A stretch of 64,000 nucleotides of DNA, from positions 10,789,113 through 10,853,112 of the forward strand of contig NC_087081.1 of assembly GCF_026151205.1 (NCBI RefSeq). The letters are read 5' to 3'. Under the pieces are notes generated by a model. The model had not been told where the DNA came from. It saw nothing but the letters and a program-made list of their open reading frames with translations, and did no database searches. The first letter of the stretch is position 1, and the number at the start of each line of letters is the position of its first letter. This stretch comes from Bolinopsis microptera (lineage: Eukaryota > Ctenophora > Tentaculata > Lobata > Bolinopsidae). A program made the position numbers and the translations under genes. Below are positions 1-10,394 of the stretch, piece after piece.

Positions 1-94
1 TACAAGTACGTACTTTAAGCAAAGTACCGAACGTACTGCTTATCCAAGCTGTGTCCGTAGTTCACTGAATGTACTGAATGTATTGAATGTACTT

Positions 95-262
95 CTTATA
101 ATGATACTTCTTCATATGGTTTGTCCTCGCGCCCCACAGGCCACAATCCGAAGGTCTTCTCGCAGAATAACACCGATATTAGGCTTTAAGTTCAGATGTA
201 CCAGATTGACATGCTCGTTCAGATTACAGATCTGCTTGGGACAGTATGGACATTGTGGTTTT
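95..262 (-). pseudogene. Z0: degenerate finger relic
   Basis: Finger 1 is readable (CPYCPKQICNLNEHVNLV, then H). Beyond LNLKP the frame is lost: FCEKTFG occurs one frame over and HMKKYHY in the third, matching parts of Z6 (CEFCAKTFG, HMKRHHY). At least two frameshifts. It is the last recognisable module at the left edge. Confidence 0.7.
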
Positions 263-298
263 TTTAATGATCTTGGGCATGATTTTCGTTTTAGGGCT

Positions 299-458
299 GG
301 GGTGTCTTATCAACACGTGGGGTGTCTTCTTAACACGTGGGGTGTCTTCTCAACACGTGGGGTGTCTTCTTAACACGTGGGGTGTCTTCTTAACACGTGG
401 GGTGTCTTCTCAACACGTGGGGTGTCTTCTCAACACGTGGGGTGTCTTCTCAACACGT
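299..458. repeat. 20-bp minisatellite, eight units, at the end of Z1
   Basis: Units GGGGTGTCTTCTCAACACGT with T/C and T/A variants. On the minus strand a unit reads CACGTGTTGAGAAGACACCC, which encodes HVLRRHP in the Z1 frame, so the array grew from the last finger's codons. Confidence 0.95.
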
Positions 459-749
459 GGGCCGTCTTATTACTCTTCGTCTTAAATATGGCATCACAAT
501 AATCACACTTTACACAAGGCACCAAGTTCAAATGTTTCATCCTCATGTGGGACTTCCTGTTTCCCGTCGTCCCGAAACACTGGTCACAATAGTCACACTT
601 GTACGGTCTCAACTTGAGGTGCACCAAGTTCACGTGTTCCTGGAGCTTGCTGGGGGATTTGGTTTGCTTGCCACAGTAGGAGCACTGGAGGTGATTGGTC
701 ACTGGGTATGAGCCGGGTGACCAACGAACTGGATAACGAACGTACTGCA
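430..749 (-). CDS. Z1: three-finger terminal exon ending in a minisatellite
   Basis: Acceptor TCTGGTCCACAG, phase 1. Fingers start CSYCGKQTKSPSKLQEHV, CDYCDQCFGTTGNRKSHM and CDYCDAIFKTKSNKTAHV. The last finger ends AHVLRRHPTC, which is the translation of the 20-bp minisatellite unit that follows; the stop is in the first unit. Confidence 0.8.
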
Positions 750-1102
750 CTGTGGACCAGAGAGGGATTAGTGATGACGTCACATGGGTAATGCTGACGT
801 CACGTCAGGGGTGGAGGTATTAATAGCTGATTATAATATGATGGTATGATGGTGAGTAGATGAGATTGAGACTGATTGCAGGCATTTATTTTGCTAAATT
901 TTCTGAGTGTCTCTATTTACCTATTTCTTCGTGTCTTTAATTACAAGATAGATGATTAATCTTACGCAAACAAATAACGATAACAAATAATAAACAAACC
1001 GTAGCTTAGAAAATAATAAGATAATTATGAATAAGCATAAACTAATACTATCATAATGATAGAATAAGTCTGTAAAACAAGTCTACAAAAATGAGATATC
1101 GT

Positions 1103-1371
1103 TTATCGGGGAATATGCCTCCGGTCAGCAATAAATGTCCCTATCTGCTCCACCGTCATCTCGTGGGTGTAAGACAGATGGGACCTCAAATTGGTTAGCA
1201 CTGAAAACTTTTTGCCACACAGAGAACAAGAGTAACGCCAAATTTTGTGATGAACAATCTGGATGTGGGATTTTAGCTGTTTCTTGTGTTTGTAACAATA
1301 GGGACAAACTCCAGAGCTTAAACTTCTCGGGTTCACTGGGAAATCTTGTGGTCTGGCTCTGTTGGATCGGT
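1103..1371 (-). CDS. Z2: two-finger terminal exon
   Basis: Acceptor TATTACCCCCAG, phase 1; GATTTCCCAG 36 bases inside is also in phase. Finger 1 starts CPYCYKHKKQLKSHIQIV, finger 2 starts CSLCGKKFSVLTNLRSHL. Tail TVEQIGTFIADRRHIPR. Confidence 0.85.
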
Positions 1372-1384
1372 CTGGGGGTAATAT

Positions 1385-1475
1385 AACGTCACGTGTGTAA
1401 TGATGACGTCACGTGGTTAATGATGACGTCACGTGGTTAATGGTTACGTCATTTGGTTGATGATGACGTCGGGTG
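1385..1475. repeat. TGACGTCACGTGGTTAA repeats upstream of Z2
   Basis: About four 21-bp units with TGACGTCA overlapping CACGTG. The same unit recurs upstream of Z3 and past the stop of Z9. Confidence 0.9.
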
Positions 1476-1672
1476 GTTAGAATTATGGAGTGATTTGAGT
1501 GTTGAACCCTAAGATTATTTATGCTGTCTTCACGCATGGTACATAGTAAAGCCAACTAGAGTTATGACTAAATAACTGAAAAGCTTATAATCTAATTTTC
1601 GGAGAAAACCACAGACAATCTTAAATCTAAATAATTTCCAACAAAAAGATACGGATATAAAGTCAAATTCTC

Positions 1673-1959
1673 TCATAGCGGGATATGTCTCTTTTCCTGA
1701 ATAAACCTCCCTATCTCTTCAGAACTCATCTTGTGGGTGCGCTGTAAATGAAACCTCAAATTGGTTAGCACTGAAAACTTTTTGCCACACAAAACATTAC
1801 CAAACATTAATGAACAAGAGTAACGCCAGATCTTGTGATGAACAATCTGGATATGGGATTTTAGCTTTTTCATGTATTTGAAACAATAAGGACAAACTCC
1901 AGAGGATAATTTTTTCGGTTTCACTGGGAAATCTTGTGGTCTGGCTCTGTTGGATCGGT
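1673..1959 (-). CDS. Z3: two-finger terminal exon with a widened Cys pair
   Basis: Acceptor TATTACCCCAG, phase 1. Finger 1 starts CPYCFKYMKKLKSHIQIV. In finger 2 the Cys pair is separated by eight residues (CSLMFGNVLC) because of an 18-bp in-frame insertion relative to Z2 (CSLC). This spacing should not bind zinc normally. Confidence 0.8.
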
Positions 1960-1969
1960 CTGGGGTAAT

Positions 1970-2083
1970 ATAACGTCACGTGGTTAATGATGACGTCACG
2001 TGGTTAATGATGACGTCACGTGGTTAATGATGCCGTCACGTGGTTAATGGTTACGTCATTTGGTTAATGATGACGTCATGTGG
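1970..2083. repeat. TGACGTCACGTGGTTAA repeats upstream of Z3
   Basis: Five or so 21-bp units of the same type as at 1385, with one unit reading TGCCGTCA. Part of the Z2/Z3 duplication unit. Confidence 0.9.
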
Positions 2084-2300
2084 TTCTAGTATGGTAGTGT
2101 TTTGAGTGTTGGCCGAATTATATCGTTTATGGCAATGCCTGTCTTCACGCATGGTACATAGTAAAGCCAACTAGAGTTTCGACTAAATTACTGAAAAGTT
2201 TATCTAATTTTCAGATAAAACCACAGACAATCTTAAAATTAAATCTAAATAATTTGGAAAGATTTCTAATAAAAAGATACAGATATTAAGTCCAATTCTC

Positions 2301-2551
2301 TCATAGGGGGATATGTCTCTTTTCCTGAATAAACCTCTCTATCTCTTCAGAACTCATCTTGTGGGTGCGTTGTAAATGAAACCTCAAATTGGTCAGTACT
2401 GAAAATCTCTTCCAACACATGGAACACGAGTAATACCAGATCTTGTGATGAACAATCTGGATGTGTGATTTGAGCCGTTTCTTGTGTTTCTTGCAGTAGG
2501 GGCAAACTCCAGTTGGGGGGTACACTACCCGGCTTTGTGAACTGCTTCTGT
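2301..2551 (-). CDS. Z4: two-finger terminal exon
   Basis: Acceptor TCTCACTCAG, phase 1. Finger 1 starts CPYCKKHKKRLKSHIQIV, finger 2 starts CSMCWKRFSVLTNLRFHL. Linker HHKIWYYSC replaces the usual KPYKC type. Tail ERFIQEKRHIPL is nearly the same in Z3. Confidence 0.85.
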
Positions 2552-2848
2552 CTGAGTGAGATGTCAATATTTGAAACCTCCGGAATAATGGATATAATTT
2601 TAGCTTTTAGGTGTTGGCTGTCGCAATCTGTTTTGATTTAGATGAGAGTTTATAGAATAAATTAAAAAGATGTTTGTGAAGAAAGCATTAACTTAAATGG
2701 ACCAAACACTTTGTTTAAGAAAAAGGTTGAGCATTCATATTAGCGAAAATTGAAATAATGGTGTTAATATATCGTTGGAAATGTATAAGTCTGATTATCA
2801 TTAACGCCATATAACAGCATCAATTCTTTGATCTCCGTCGTTCACATT

Positions 2849-3108
2849 TCACCCGGGGTGTTTCCGACTCTTCCCCATCAAAAACTCCCTTATCTCCTCC
2901 TGGTTCATCCTGTGGGCATGATGAAGGTGGGACTTCATGTTAGTCAGCACCGAGAACTTCTTATCACAGGATGAACAAGCGTATCTCCACATTTTGAAGT
3001 GCACTATTTGAATGTGGGAGCGGAGTCCTTTTTTGAATTCTTCGCAGTAGGGACACTGGCCGGGACCCTTAGTAAACGTGTTCGGGTGCAGTTGTTGGGT
3101 AGGTGGTT
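2849..3108 (-). CDS. Z5: two-finger terminal exon
   Basis: Acceptor GTGATCTTCAG, phase 1. Finger 1 starts CPYCEEFKKGLRSHIQIV, finger 2 starts CSSCDKKFSVLTNMKSHL. Tail EEIREFLMGKSRKHPG. Oldest-looking member of the Z2-Z5 group. Confidence 0.85.
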
Positions 3109-3419
3109 CTGAAGATCACGATAAAGTTATTGTTCAACGTGACGTGTCGTTATTTTAAGTTATATTTAATCAGTTGTGGATATCTTAACTTTCAGCAGAG
3201 CTTAATTGTATGAGAGGCCGATCAGGGAGGCAGCATTTCTTTGATAGAAGGGTGTAATAATTACTTTTTAATTACTTTTCATTAAATTTAAAATATGACA
3301 TTTAATCATGACAACGGGCACCTATATCACCCAAACATGACAAGAAAATGTAAAAACACCAGCACTTCTTACATTTATCATCATTCAAATTATATGGTAT
3401 CGTTAACCAGTTCAAGAAA

Positions 3420-3640
3420 TTAAACGTCATGGTGATCAAGTCGCTTATTATAATTCACAGAATCCATGTACTCCTCATAATGATGCCTCTTCATGTGCGT
3501 TGTTCTATTGCTGCGTTGTCCGAAAGTTTTAGCACAGAACTCACACTTGTGCAGTCTCAGCCTCAGATGCACGTCACTGATGTGGACGGAAAGCTTCGCA
3601 AAGTTCTTCCGGCAGATGGAACAATAGTATTTGGATTGGT
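3420..3640 (-). CDS. Z6: two-finger terminal exon with triple tandem acceptors
   Basis: Three copies of TTTCTCTTTCAG spaced 12 bases apart (AGs at about 3641, 3653, 3665) all give phase 1, so choice among them would add zero, four or eight residues (VSLS units). Finger 1 starts CSICRKNFAKLSVHISDV, finger 2 starts CEFCAKTFGQRSNRTTHM. Tail NYNKRLDHHDV. Confidence 0.85.
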
Positions 3641-4049
3641 CTGAAAGAGAAACTGAAAGAGAAACTGAAAGAGAAACCAAACTGTCATTTGTTTATCAGC
3701 CTAAACTGCAGATCTCTCTATTGGTAATAGATCTTAAAACTACTTAAATCTCTAATTATGCCCTTTTGACAGGATTATCCGACTTTTAGTGTTACATGAC
3801 TCACTTATTTAAGAACACTGCGCCACGAGATTTGAATGCTTTTTTCCTATCATAACTAATCAACAAAAGAAGTAAAACGATTTAAATATTTGTAATTTAT
3901 TGGTAAATAACACACGATATTACATTAATATAAGGGATTAAAATATAATTGCTAAAACAACCTATAATATTATGTGATTACACCTAGAGTCAACCACCAG
4001 AGCAAAGGCTTGCAACAGTCGCCTAAAGTTATCCAATAAAAACTTCTAC

Positions 4050-4210
4050 TTACAATTAGCTCCTCCCTCAAAACTGCTAGTACTACTCATAATTAGCTTC
4101 TCCCTCAAAACTTCTACAACTTATAATTAGCTTCTCCCTCAAAACTTCTCCAACTTAAAATTAGCTTGTCCCTCAAAACTTCTTCTACTTATAACTTTAG
4201 CTCCTCCCTC
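4050..4210. repeat. ~36-bp tandem repeat overlapping the end of Z7
   Basis: Units resemble CTTATAATTAGCTTCTCCCT followed by CAAAACTTCT. At least four copies; the right-hand ones are translated as the Z7 tail. Confidence 0.85.
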
Positions 4211-4449
4211 AAAACGTTCCTTAATAAAGAACTGCTCTGCCTCTCCTTGATTAAACAGCTCTGGGTGGATCTTTCTCATATGAACGAGTCTGTTACCACT
4301 CTGACCAAATCTCTTCTCACAAAACTGGCACTTGTACCGTTTAATCTTCAGATGGACGTCTCTTATGTGAACGTCTAAGCGAGCATATTGGATTTTGCAG
4401 TGCGGGCAAACTCCTCGGCCGTAATTGTAGTGGGAAGGTCGCTCATTTA
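4139..4449 (-). CDS. Z7: two-finger terminal exon with a repeat-extended tail
   Basis: Acceptor CTTCCCTCCCAG, phase 1. Finger 1 starts CPHCKIQYARLDVHIRDV, finger 2 starts CQFCEKRFGQSGNRLVHM. After AEQFFIKERFEGGAK the frame reads into a ~36-bp tandem repeat, adding SRRSFEGQANFKLEKF before the stop. Confidence 0.85.
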
Positions 4450-4836
4450 CTGGGAGGGAAGTTTGATCAACTCACATATCTCCGTATTTGTAGAAGAGTT
4501 TATTGTTTGGCCTTAAATAGAGCTTTTAATGTGGAAAAAATTTATGTAAAGTGCCTTAAATTTTTCGGCACAATCCTGCTTCAATGGGCAATAAGATATA
4601 TTTTTCCATGGATAAAGCGTTGCATCTTTTCTTGGCCTGTTAATATAAACATGATTTAAGACTTTGAAAGCACAGGCGCATTTAATCTGTAACCGATAGT
4701 TATTATCAATTAACATTAAAAAAATCATTGACCCAACCGATCCTGTACTTTAAACATTTGAAAATGGATTGAAAACGGGGCAGTATTATATCCATCAGAT
4801 CATATCTGATACTCGCAGTCATGTAATGATCCAACC

Positions 4837-6337
4837 GGGGGGGGGGGGGGGGGGGGGGGGGGCCAATGACTACCAATGGAGACTTTTGGGGACTATTGGG
4901 GACTAATAATCATGGGGACTAGAGGTCAACTCGTTGACGTAATTCACCATTTGTCCCCATACACAGTGGGCCACCATACTACAATTGACGAAAAATCGAG
5001 TTCTTTTAAAAGGAATTAAGTAAGTTTTGTATTGCAGTAAAAAATCTTGGCTATTAGATGCAAAAAACCATAATTGAATTGATTAAATGGCTTTCGCGCA
5101 GCGCGTCGGCGAATTTACGAAATTTTTTGACTGCCAATTTTTTCACTTTTGGCAGTCAAAATTGGCATAACCCATCATTATATTTCTAAAATTGGCTTAA
5201 AACACCGTATATTGACTCCTAATCAAGGTGAAAGTACTCTCTTTGCTTCAATTCATGCAAAAAACCATGTAATCATATCATTTAAGCTGAATTTTTGGCA
5301 CGCACTCAATTTTAGGCCTCATTTTTGACTAATTTTTGCTTAAATTTGGCCAAAAAAAGTTTATTTGCCTCAGGTTGCCCCACTAATGCATGGTACCATC
5401 TGAAAGCTCAGACGATTCTCTAAACAATGGTAGAAGAACTGTTCTGGGGTTTTTTGGGGCTTTTTCAGAAAAAAATTCCAAAGTTGAAAAAAGGCCCAAA
5501 TTTGATGGAATTTAGACTTACCTTGCAGATTTGAAAAAAATTATTTTTTCTCAAACAAACCCCATTTTGAACATCTTTCTTGGCTCTCAATGTCGTGGCC
5601 TGGTGCCATGAGGTTATGGGGTACTAAAAAGTGGTCTGTTTTGGAAATATCATCAAAAAATGCTATTTTTCTGGAATTTTACTGGTATTTTCTGACAATT
5701 TCAGAAATTTCTGGCATTCGCGCCCAATTTTCTGGTTTCAATTTGACATAACTTTGGCTACGATCAATATTTTTTCATAATTCAAAAACTAAAATGATCA
5801 ATAGCCTCAGGACTATCAATTTAAAAACATTCTAAACACATTCAACGATTATCTTTAGCAAAAACTCGAATTGGATGCCTCTAGACCTACATTTCAGCCA
5901 TGAAAAATTTCTATGGAATGAGCCAAAACAATTTTTCTGTGACTTATAAAGGACCAAAATTTGTTTAAAAATCAATATTCAACTGATTTGAAGTAAAAAA
6001 TAATGTTTGAAATGATCTAAATTGATCACTGATGGTCTATTACAGTATGACCCCCTATTCTGGCCCACTGTGCCATAAGTCCCCATAATTTTTGACAGTT
6101 ATTTATGGTTTTCAAGTTAGTTTAATAACGATACGATCGAGATGTTTTGTCCAAGATAAGAGTAGGATAAATCTAAATGGGGACTAATGGAGACTTTTGG
6201 GGACTAATGGGGACTAAAAATCATCTAAATGGGGACTAATGGAGACTTTTGGGGACTAAAAATCATGAGGACTCGGGGTAAAATCGTTGACGTAATTCCC
6301 CAAGTCCCCAAAAGTAGTCATTGGCCCCCCCCCCCCC
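4837..6337. mobile_element. hAT-like non-autonomous element with G-tract ends
   Basis: Inverted ends are a G run then CCAATGACTAC (4837-4873) and its complement ending in a C run (to 6337). The 8-bp duplication ATCCAACC flanks both sides (4829-4836, 6338-6345), as expected for hAT. Inside are tandem copies of GGGGACTAATGGAGACTTTT. Confidence 0.75.
4962..6072. mobile_element. Transib/RAG-like non-autonomous element nested in a hAT-like element
   Basis: Terminal inverted repeats CACAGTGGGCC at both ends, flanked by CCATA (4957-4961, 6073-6077). About 1.1 kb, AT-rich, no long coding frame. It shares its ends with the 20286-21728 element and lies entirely within 4837-6337. Confidence 0.8.
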
Positions 6338-6345
6338 ATCCAACC

Positions 6346-6445
6346 CCACTCGTAAACAGTATTCACGGTCTAGTTTCTCTCTCAATCTGCTCTCTCCTGA
6401 AGAACCGCTCTGCAGCATTCTGTTCAAAGTGCTCTTTAGTAATAT
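6346..6445 (-). pseudogene. Z8: tail-only duplicate of Z9
   Basis: Encodes EHFEQNAAERFFRREQIERE and a few further residues, matching only the end of Z9. No fingers precede it; instead there are CACGTGGTTAATGATGACGTCA-type repeats. It abuts the 8-bp target duplication of the hAT-like element on its left. Confidence 0.8.
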
Positions 6446-6492
6446 ACCGTCACGTGGTTAATGATGCCGTCACGTGGTTAATGATGACGTAT

Positions 6493-6746
6493 TCACCTCA
6501 TTCCTTTCTCAATCTGCTCTCTCCTGAAGAACCGCTCTGCAGCGATCTGTTCAAAGTGCTCTTTATGTACATTCCTCATATGGGCCAGTCTGTTACCACT
6601 CCTCCCAAACAGCTTGTCGCAGAACTGACACTTAAACCTCTTGATCTTGAGGTGGACTTCTCTCATGTGGATGTCTAGGCGAGCAAACTCTATGTTGCAG
6701 ATGGGGCAGACTCTCCGGCGGTGTCGGTAGGACTTTCGTTCACCGG
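6493..6746 (-). CDS. Z9: two-finger terminal exon
   Basis: Acceptor TACCTCCTCAG, phase 1. Finger 1 starts CPICNIEFARLDIHMREV, finger 2 starts CQFCDKLFGRSGNRLAHM. The tail AERFFRREQIEKGMR is partly duplicated as relic Z8, about 60 bp past the stop. Confidence 0.85.
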
Positions 6747-6783
6747 CTGAGGAGGTAATTGTGATAAAATTCACGAGGGTGGG

Positions 6784-7051
6784 CGACAATTGACCCCCAG
6801 ACAATTGACCCCCCGACAATATAATTTAATACAATTGACCCTTACCCTAACCCTAACCCTAACCCTAACCCTAACCCTGACCCTGACCCAGGACTCTTAC
6901 CCTAACCCTAACCCTAACCCTAACTCTAACCCTGACCCTGACCCAGGACCCAGGACCCTAACCCTGACCCTAACCCGATCAATTGACCCCAGTGTAATTA
7001 CATGGGGGGTCAATTGTCGGGGGGTCAATTGTCGGGGGGTCAATTGTCGCG
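6784..7051. repeat. CCCTAA telomere-type repeats between inverted CAATTGACCCCC blocks
   Basis: Left: several copies of GACAATTGACCCCC. Middle (about 6840-6985): CCCTAA runs with CCCTGA variants and CAGGACTCTTA spacers. Right: GGGGGGTCAATTGTC copies, the inverse of the left block. This looks like one repeat-rich insertion rather than a simple telomere relic. Confidence 0.85.
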
Positions 7052-7348
7052 GTACCATTTACGAGCCTGTAAACGAGTTTAGGTGCCCAAACTATTTGGA
7101 GGTTTTGTGTGAATGCATGAATAGAGATGTTACGGGGACGCTATAACTAGGTCACTTTAAACACTGAAATCCTAATCAGCATATAAACAAAATTAAAATA
7201 CATACGAATAATGCCCCGAATTAAATCATTGTGCCCAAATTCTTTTGGTCTTCGTGTTACGTACTAACAAATATACTGCTCTCATTACCGAAACCAATCT
7301 GGAAAACATTAATCACAATCTAACTCAGAATTTAATAAGATCATAGTA

Positions 7349-7680
7349 CTATCTTAAATTTTCATAGTTTGCTGTCAACCCGATTGGTTGTTTTCCCTGA
7401 GCTAGCGTTCTCTCCAACTGTTCCCTCTTAAAGAACTCTTCCGCTGCCGTCTGATCGAACACCTCTTTATGAACATTCCTCATGTGAACCAACCTATGAC
7501 CACTTTGGCCGAACCTCTTCTCACAAAATTGGCAGCGGAACCGTTTCATCTTCAGATGGACGTTTCTAATGTGCACGTCCAAGCGGGCATATTTGTTGTT
7601 ACAGTGAGGGCAGACTCTACGACCGTACGTGTGGTGACCAGAGGGTTCACTAACTCTAACTGGGAGGAGGCGGTATACAG
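7349..7680 (-). CDS. Z10: two-finger terminal exon
   Basis: The likely acceptor is TCACTTCCTCAG; CCTCCTCCCAG 21 bases inside is also in phase. Finger 1 starts CPHCNNKYARLDVHIRNV, finger 2 starts CQFCEKRFGQSGHRLVHM. The tail has AEEFFKREQLERTL and continues to ANYENLR. Confidence 0.85.
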
Positions 7681-7957
7681 CTGAGGAAGTGAACGGGTGA
7701 CACAGATGTGATATAATAGGGGTGACAAAGGCGTGAAAGCGGATATTCTCTAGGCTTGAAAGGGGAACTTATATACGGTAATACGGGGACTTGTAAACGA
7801 ATTCTTATAAACGGATCATGTGTACAGAGTATTTTAGGATCATTTTGGTGACAAAACAGGACATAAATTATGCAGGATTGATTTGAACCAATATTTACAC
7901 ATTTTTGTTTCAAAAGTTTTAAAAGCCGACAAAAATATGAAATCTAACAGACGATTA

Positions 7958-8265
7958 TCAAATAAGCTCCCAAGCGCCCGCGTCCGGAAGTGGAATGTCA
8001 GAAAACGGCCGTCCCCTCTTAACATCGTTCTCAATCCGTTCCTCTTTAAAGAAAGTGTCTGCTGATCTCTGGTCAAACAGTCTACTGTGAACGTTCCTCA
8101 TATGTGACAGTCTATTCCAACTTGTCCCAAATTTCTTCTCACAGAACTGACATCTGAACCGTTTTATCTTCAGATGTACGGTTGGTATATGGATGTCTAA
8201 GCGGGCGAAATGGACGTTGCAGTGAGGGCATAGTCCACTGCGGTCATGGGGCTTCCGTTTCCGGG
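7958..8265 (-). CDS. Z11: two-finger terminal exon, donor of the Z13 first half
   Basis: Acceptor TTCCTCTTCAG, phase 1. Basic lead RKRKPHDRSG, finger 1 starts CPHCNVHFARLDIHIPTV, finger 2 starts CQFCEKKFGTSWNRLSHM. The long tail includes ADTFFKEERIEND and ends PDAGAWELI. Confidence 0.85.
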
Positions 8266-8683
8266 CTGAAGAGGAAGGCAAAGTCAATTCTTTAAATATT
8301 TATGTCAGAACTTAAAATTGCACAGTTCTGCATAACACCACTGTATTAGACCGGGTTTAATGTTAGGGTATCATGCTTGTTAATATGGTTTTTAATTCGA
8401 GGGTCAATATCACTAAGATCCTAGATGTATCTTGGAAGAATTGGATCGCTTTCAAAATATGTTATGACAAATCAACCGTCATGTTTAGATGTTCAACTTT
8501 AATAGTTCTTTTTTACCAGAAAATAAGACAGTGGAATATAGTAAATTAAACCAGATAATAAAAGTTATTTCGATTTAACAGGGTTATCTCAGCTTCTACA
8601 TCAAAAATATATCTTCCTACGAAACAGTCACCGAAAGTATCCAATTCCACACACTTTATCATCAGTAGTTGGAGTCCAGACCT

Positions 8684-8970
8684 TCAGGGTCGATTATTAT
8701 GAAAATCAGTCTCCAAATAAGAGCTAGGTCGCCCTACTCTTATACCATTCTCCTCTCGCTCCATTCTGAAGAATCTATCCGCTTCATTACGATCAAACAG
8801 TTCTTTGTGTACATTTCTCATGTGTGCAAGTCTATTACCACTCCGCACAAATCTTCTGTTGCAAAACTGGCATTTAAAACATTTTATCTTGAGGTGGACC
8901 TCCTTGATGTGGATGTTTAGGAAGGCAAACCGTTTGTTGCAGTGAGGACATACTCCACTGCTCTTTCCAA
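8684..8970 (-). CDS. Z12: two-finger terminal exon
   Basis: Acceptor CTCACTTTAG, phase 1. Finger 1 starts CPHCNKRFAFLNIHIKEV, finger 2 starts CQFCNRRFVRSGNRLAHM. Long tail with ADRFFRMEREENG and a further 18 residues ending FHNNRP. Confidence 0.85.
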
Positions 8971-9344
8971 CTAAAGTGAGGAAGAGAATCAAGGTATTAA
9001 TTCATATCACGAGAATTCTTAGACGTTAATTTGGCTGATTGGTATTACTTTTTTCACTGAGTGACCTTCTTACTTCTACTTCCATAATAATATGGATCTT
9101 TTGAACTTCATTTTTGGCCAGTTATGTATTTTTTGTTTGAACCTCATAATATGAAAATTCATTACGGTTTAAATAAAGAGAAATGCAACAACATGATAAT
9201 AATATGGAATGATATACATCCTCACTGTACTGCGCTTTTATTGTTTTAAGATTTATCGATATAAAATGGATCAGCAAAAAGTTCCGACAAATAAAATACA
9301 TGTTGTATATAAACCACAGTTAAACCCCAACTAAAACCCTCACT

Positions 9345-9598
9345 TTAACCCCATCTCTCCCTCTCCATCCGCTCCCTCTTAAAGAACTGCTCAGCTGATT
9401 TCTTATCGTACACCTCAGTGTGCACATTCCTCATATGAACGAGTCTATCTCCACTTCTTCCAAACCTCTTATCACAGAACTGACACCTGTACTGCTTCAG
9501 CTTGAGATGTACGGTTGGTATATGGATGTCTAGGCGAGCAAAATGGACGTTGCAGTGAGGGCAGAGTCCAATGCGGTTATGAGGTTTCCGTTTCCGGG
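9345..9598 (-). CDS. Z13: two-finger terminal exon, mosaic of Z11 and Z14
   Basis: Acceptor ACTTCTTCAG, phase 1. Lead and finger 1 (RKRKPHNRIG, CPHCNVHFARLDIHIPTV) match Z11. Linker, finger 2 and tail (CQFCDKRFGRSGDRLVHM, AEQFFKRERMERERWG) match Z14. The switch lies near VHLKLK. Intact. Confidence 0.85.
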
Positions 9599-9816
9599 CT
9601 GAAGAAGTAATGTCAATTCTTTATGCAACAACACAATTATATGGAGTAAGATACACCCTTTTTATTGTTCAAGATTTATCGATTTACGGAGCTTTATCGG
9701 CTAGACAGATGCTTGAAATACCAAAAAATAGATCAGCTTAACGTTCCGGCAAATAAAATACATTTTGTCCCTAAAAGTACATGAACCCTAGTCAAACCCC
9801 AACTAAAACCCTCACT

Positions 9817-10088
9817 TTAACCCCATCTCTCCCTCTCCATTCTCTCCCTCTTAAAGAACTGCTCAGCTGATTTCTTATCGTACACCTCAGTGTGCACATT
9901 CCTCATATGAACGAGTCTATCTCCACTTCTTCCAAACCTCTTATCACAGAACTGACACCTGTACTGCTTCAGCTTGAGATGGACTGTCTCTACGTGGATC
10001 TTTACTTGTTTGAAGTAACGTTTGCAGTAGGGACACTCACCTTCGTATGTTTTGTATTGAGCCATGTTCTTGAGGTGTTGGCTGAAGT
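9817..10088 (-). CDS. Z14: two-finger terminal exon, donor of the Z13 second half
   Basis: Acceptor AATACCTCAG, phase 1. Finger 1 starts CPYCKRYFKQVKIHVETV, finger 2 starts CQFCDKRFGRSGDRLVHM. The tail AEQFFKRERMERERWG is a predicted charged helix. Confidence 0.85.
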
Positions 10089-10394
10089 CTGAGGTATTAT
10101 TGTCTTGGTCTTATGGGCAGAAAGAATACGAGTGCTTTTTAACATAAGTTGTGTACAGTTAAGAGTGATGCTTTTCGGACTGATGCTTTAGAAACGGCGG
10201 ACGAAAATTATTATATTCGCGTTGGAACAATAAGTTCTATCGAAGTCTAGTACCATATATTCACCGCTGTAATGACCACCGTAATATGCGTAGAATTACA
10301 TAATCTAATGATTAACATAAAGACATGACAGTCATATTCCCGTTAAAATAAAACCTAACAAATGAAAATATTGTTCCCACTCAGCAAAATACCA

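Noticed and set aside
6790-7146. Plus-strand frame rich in LT and NPNP repeats
   Set aside because: Translation of CCCTAA-type repeats; no splice or protein features.
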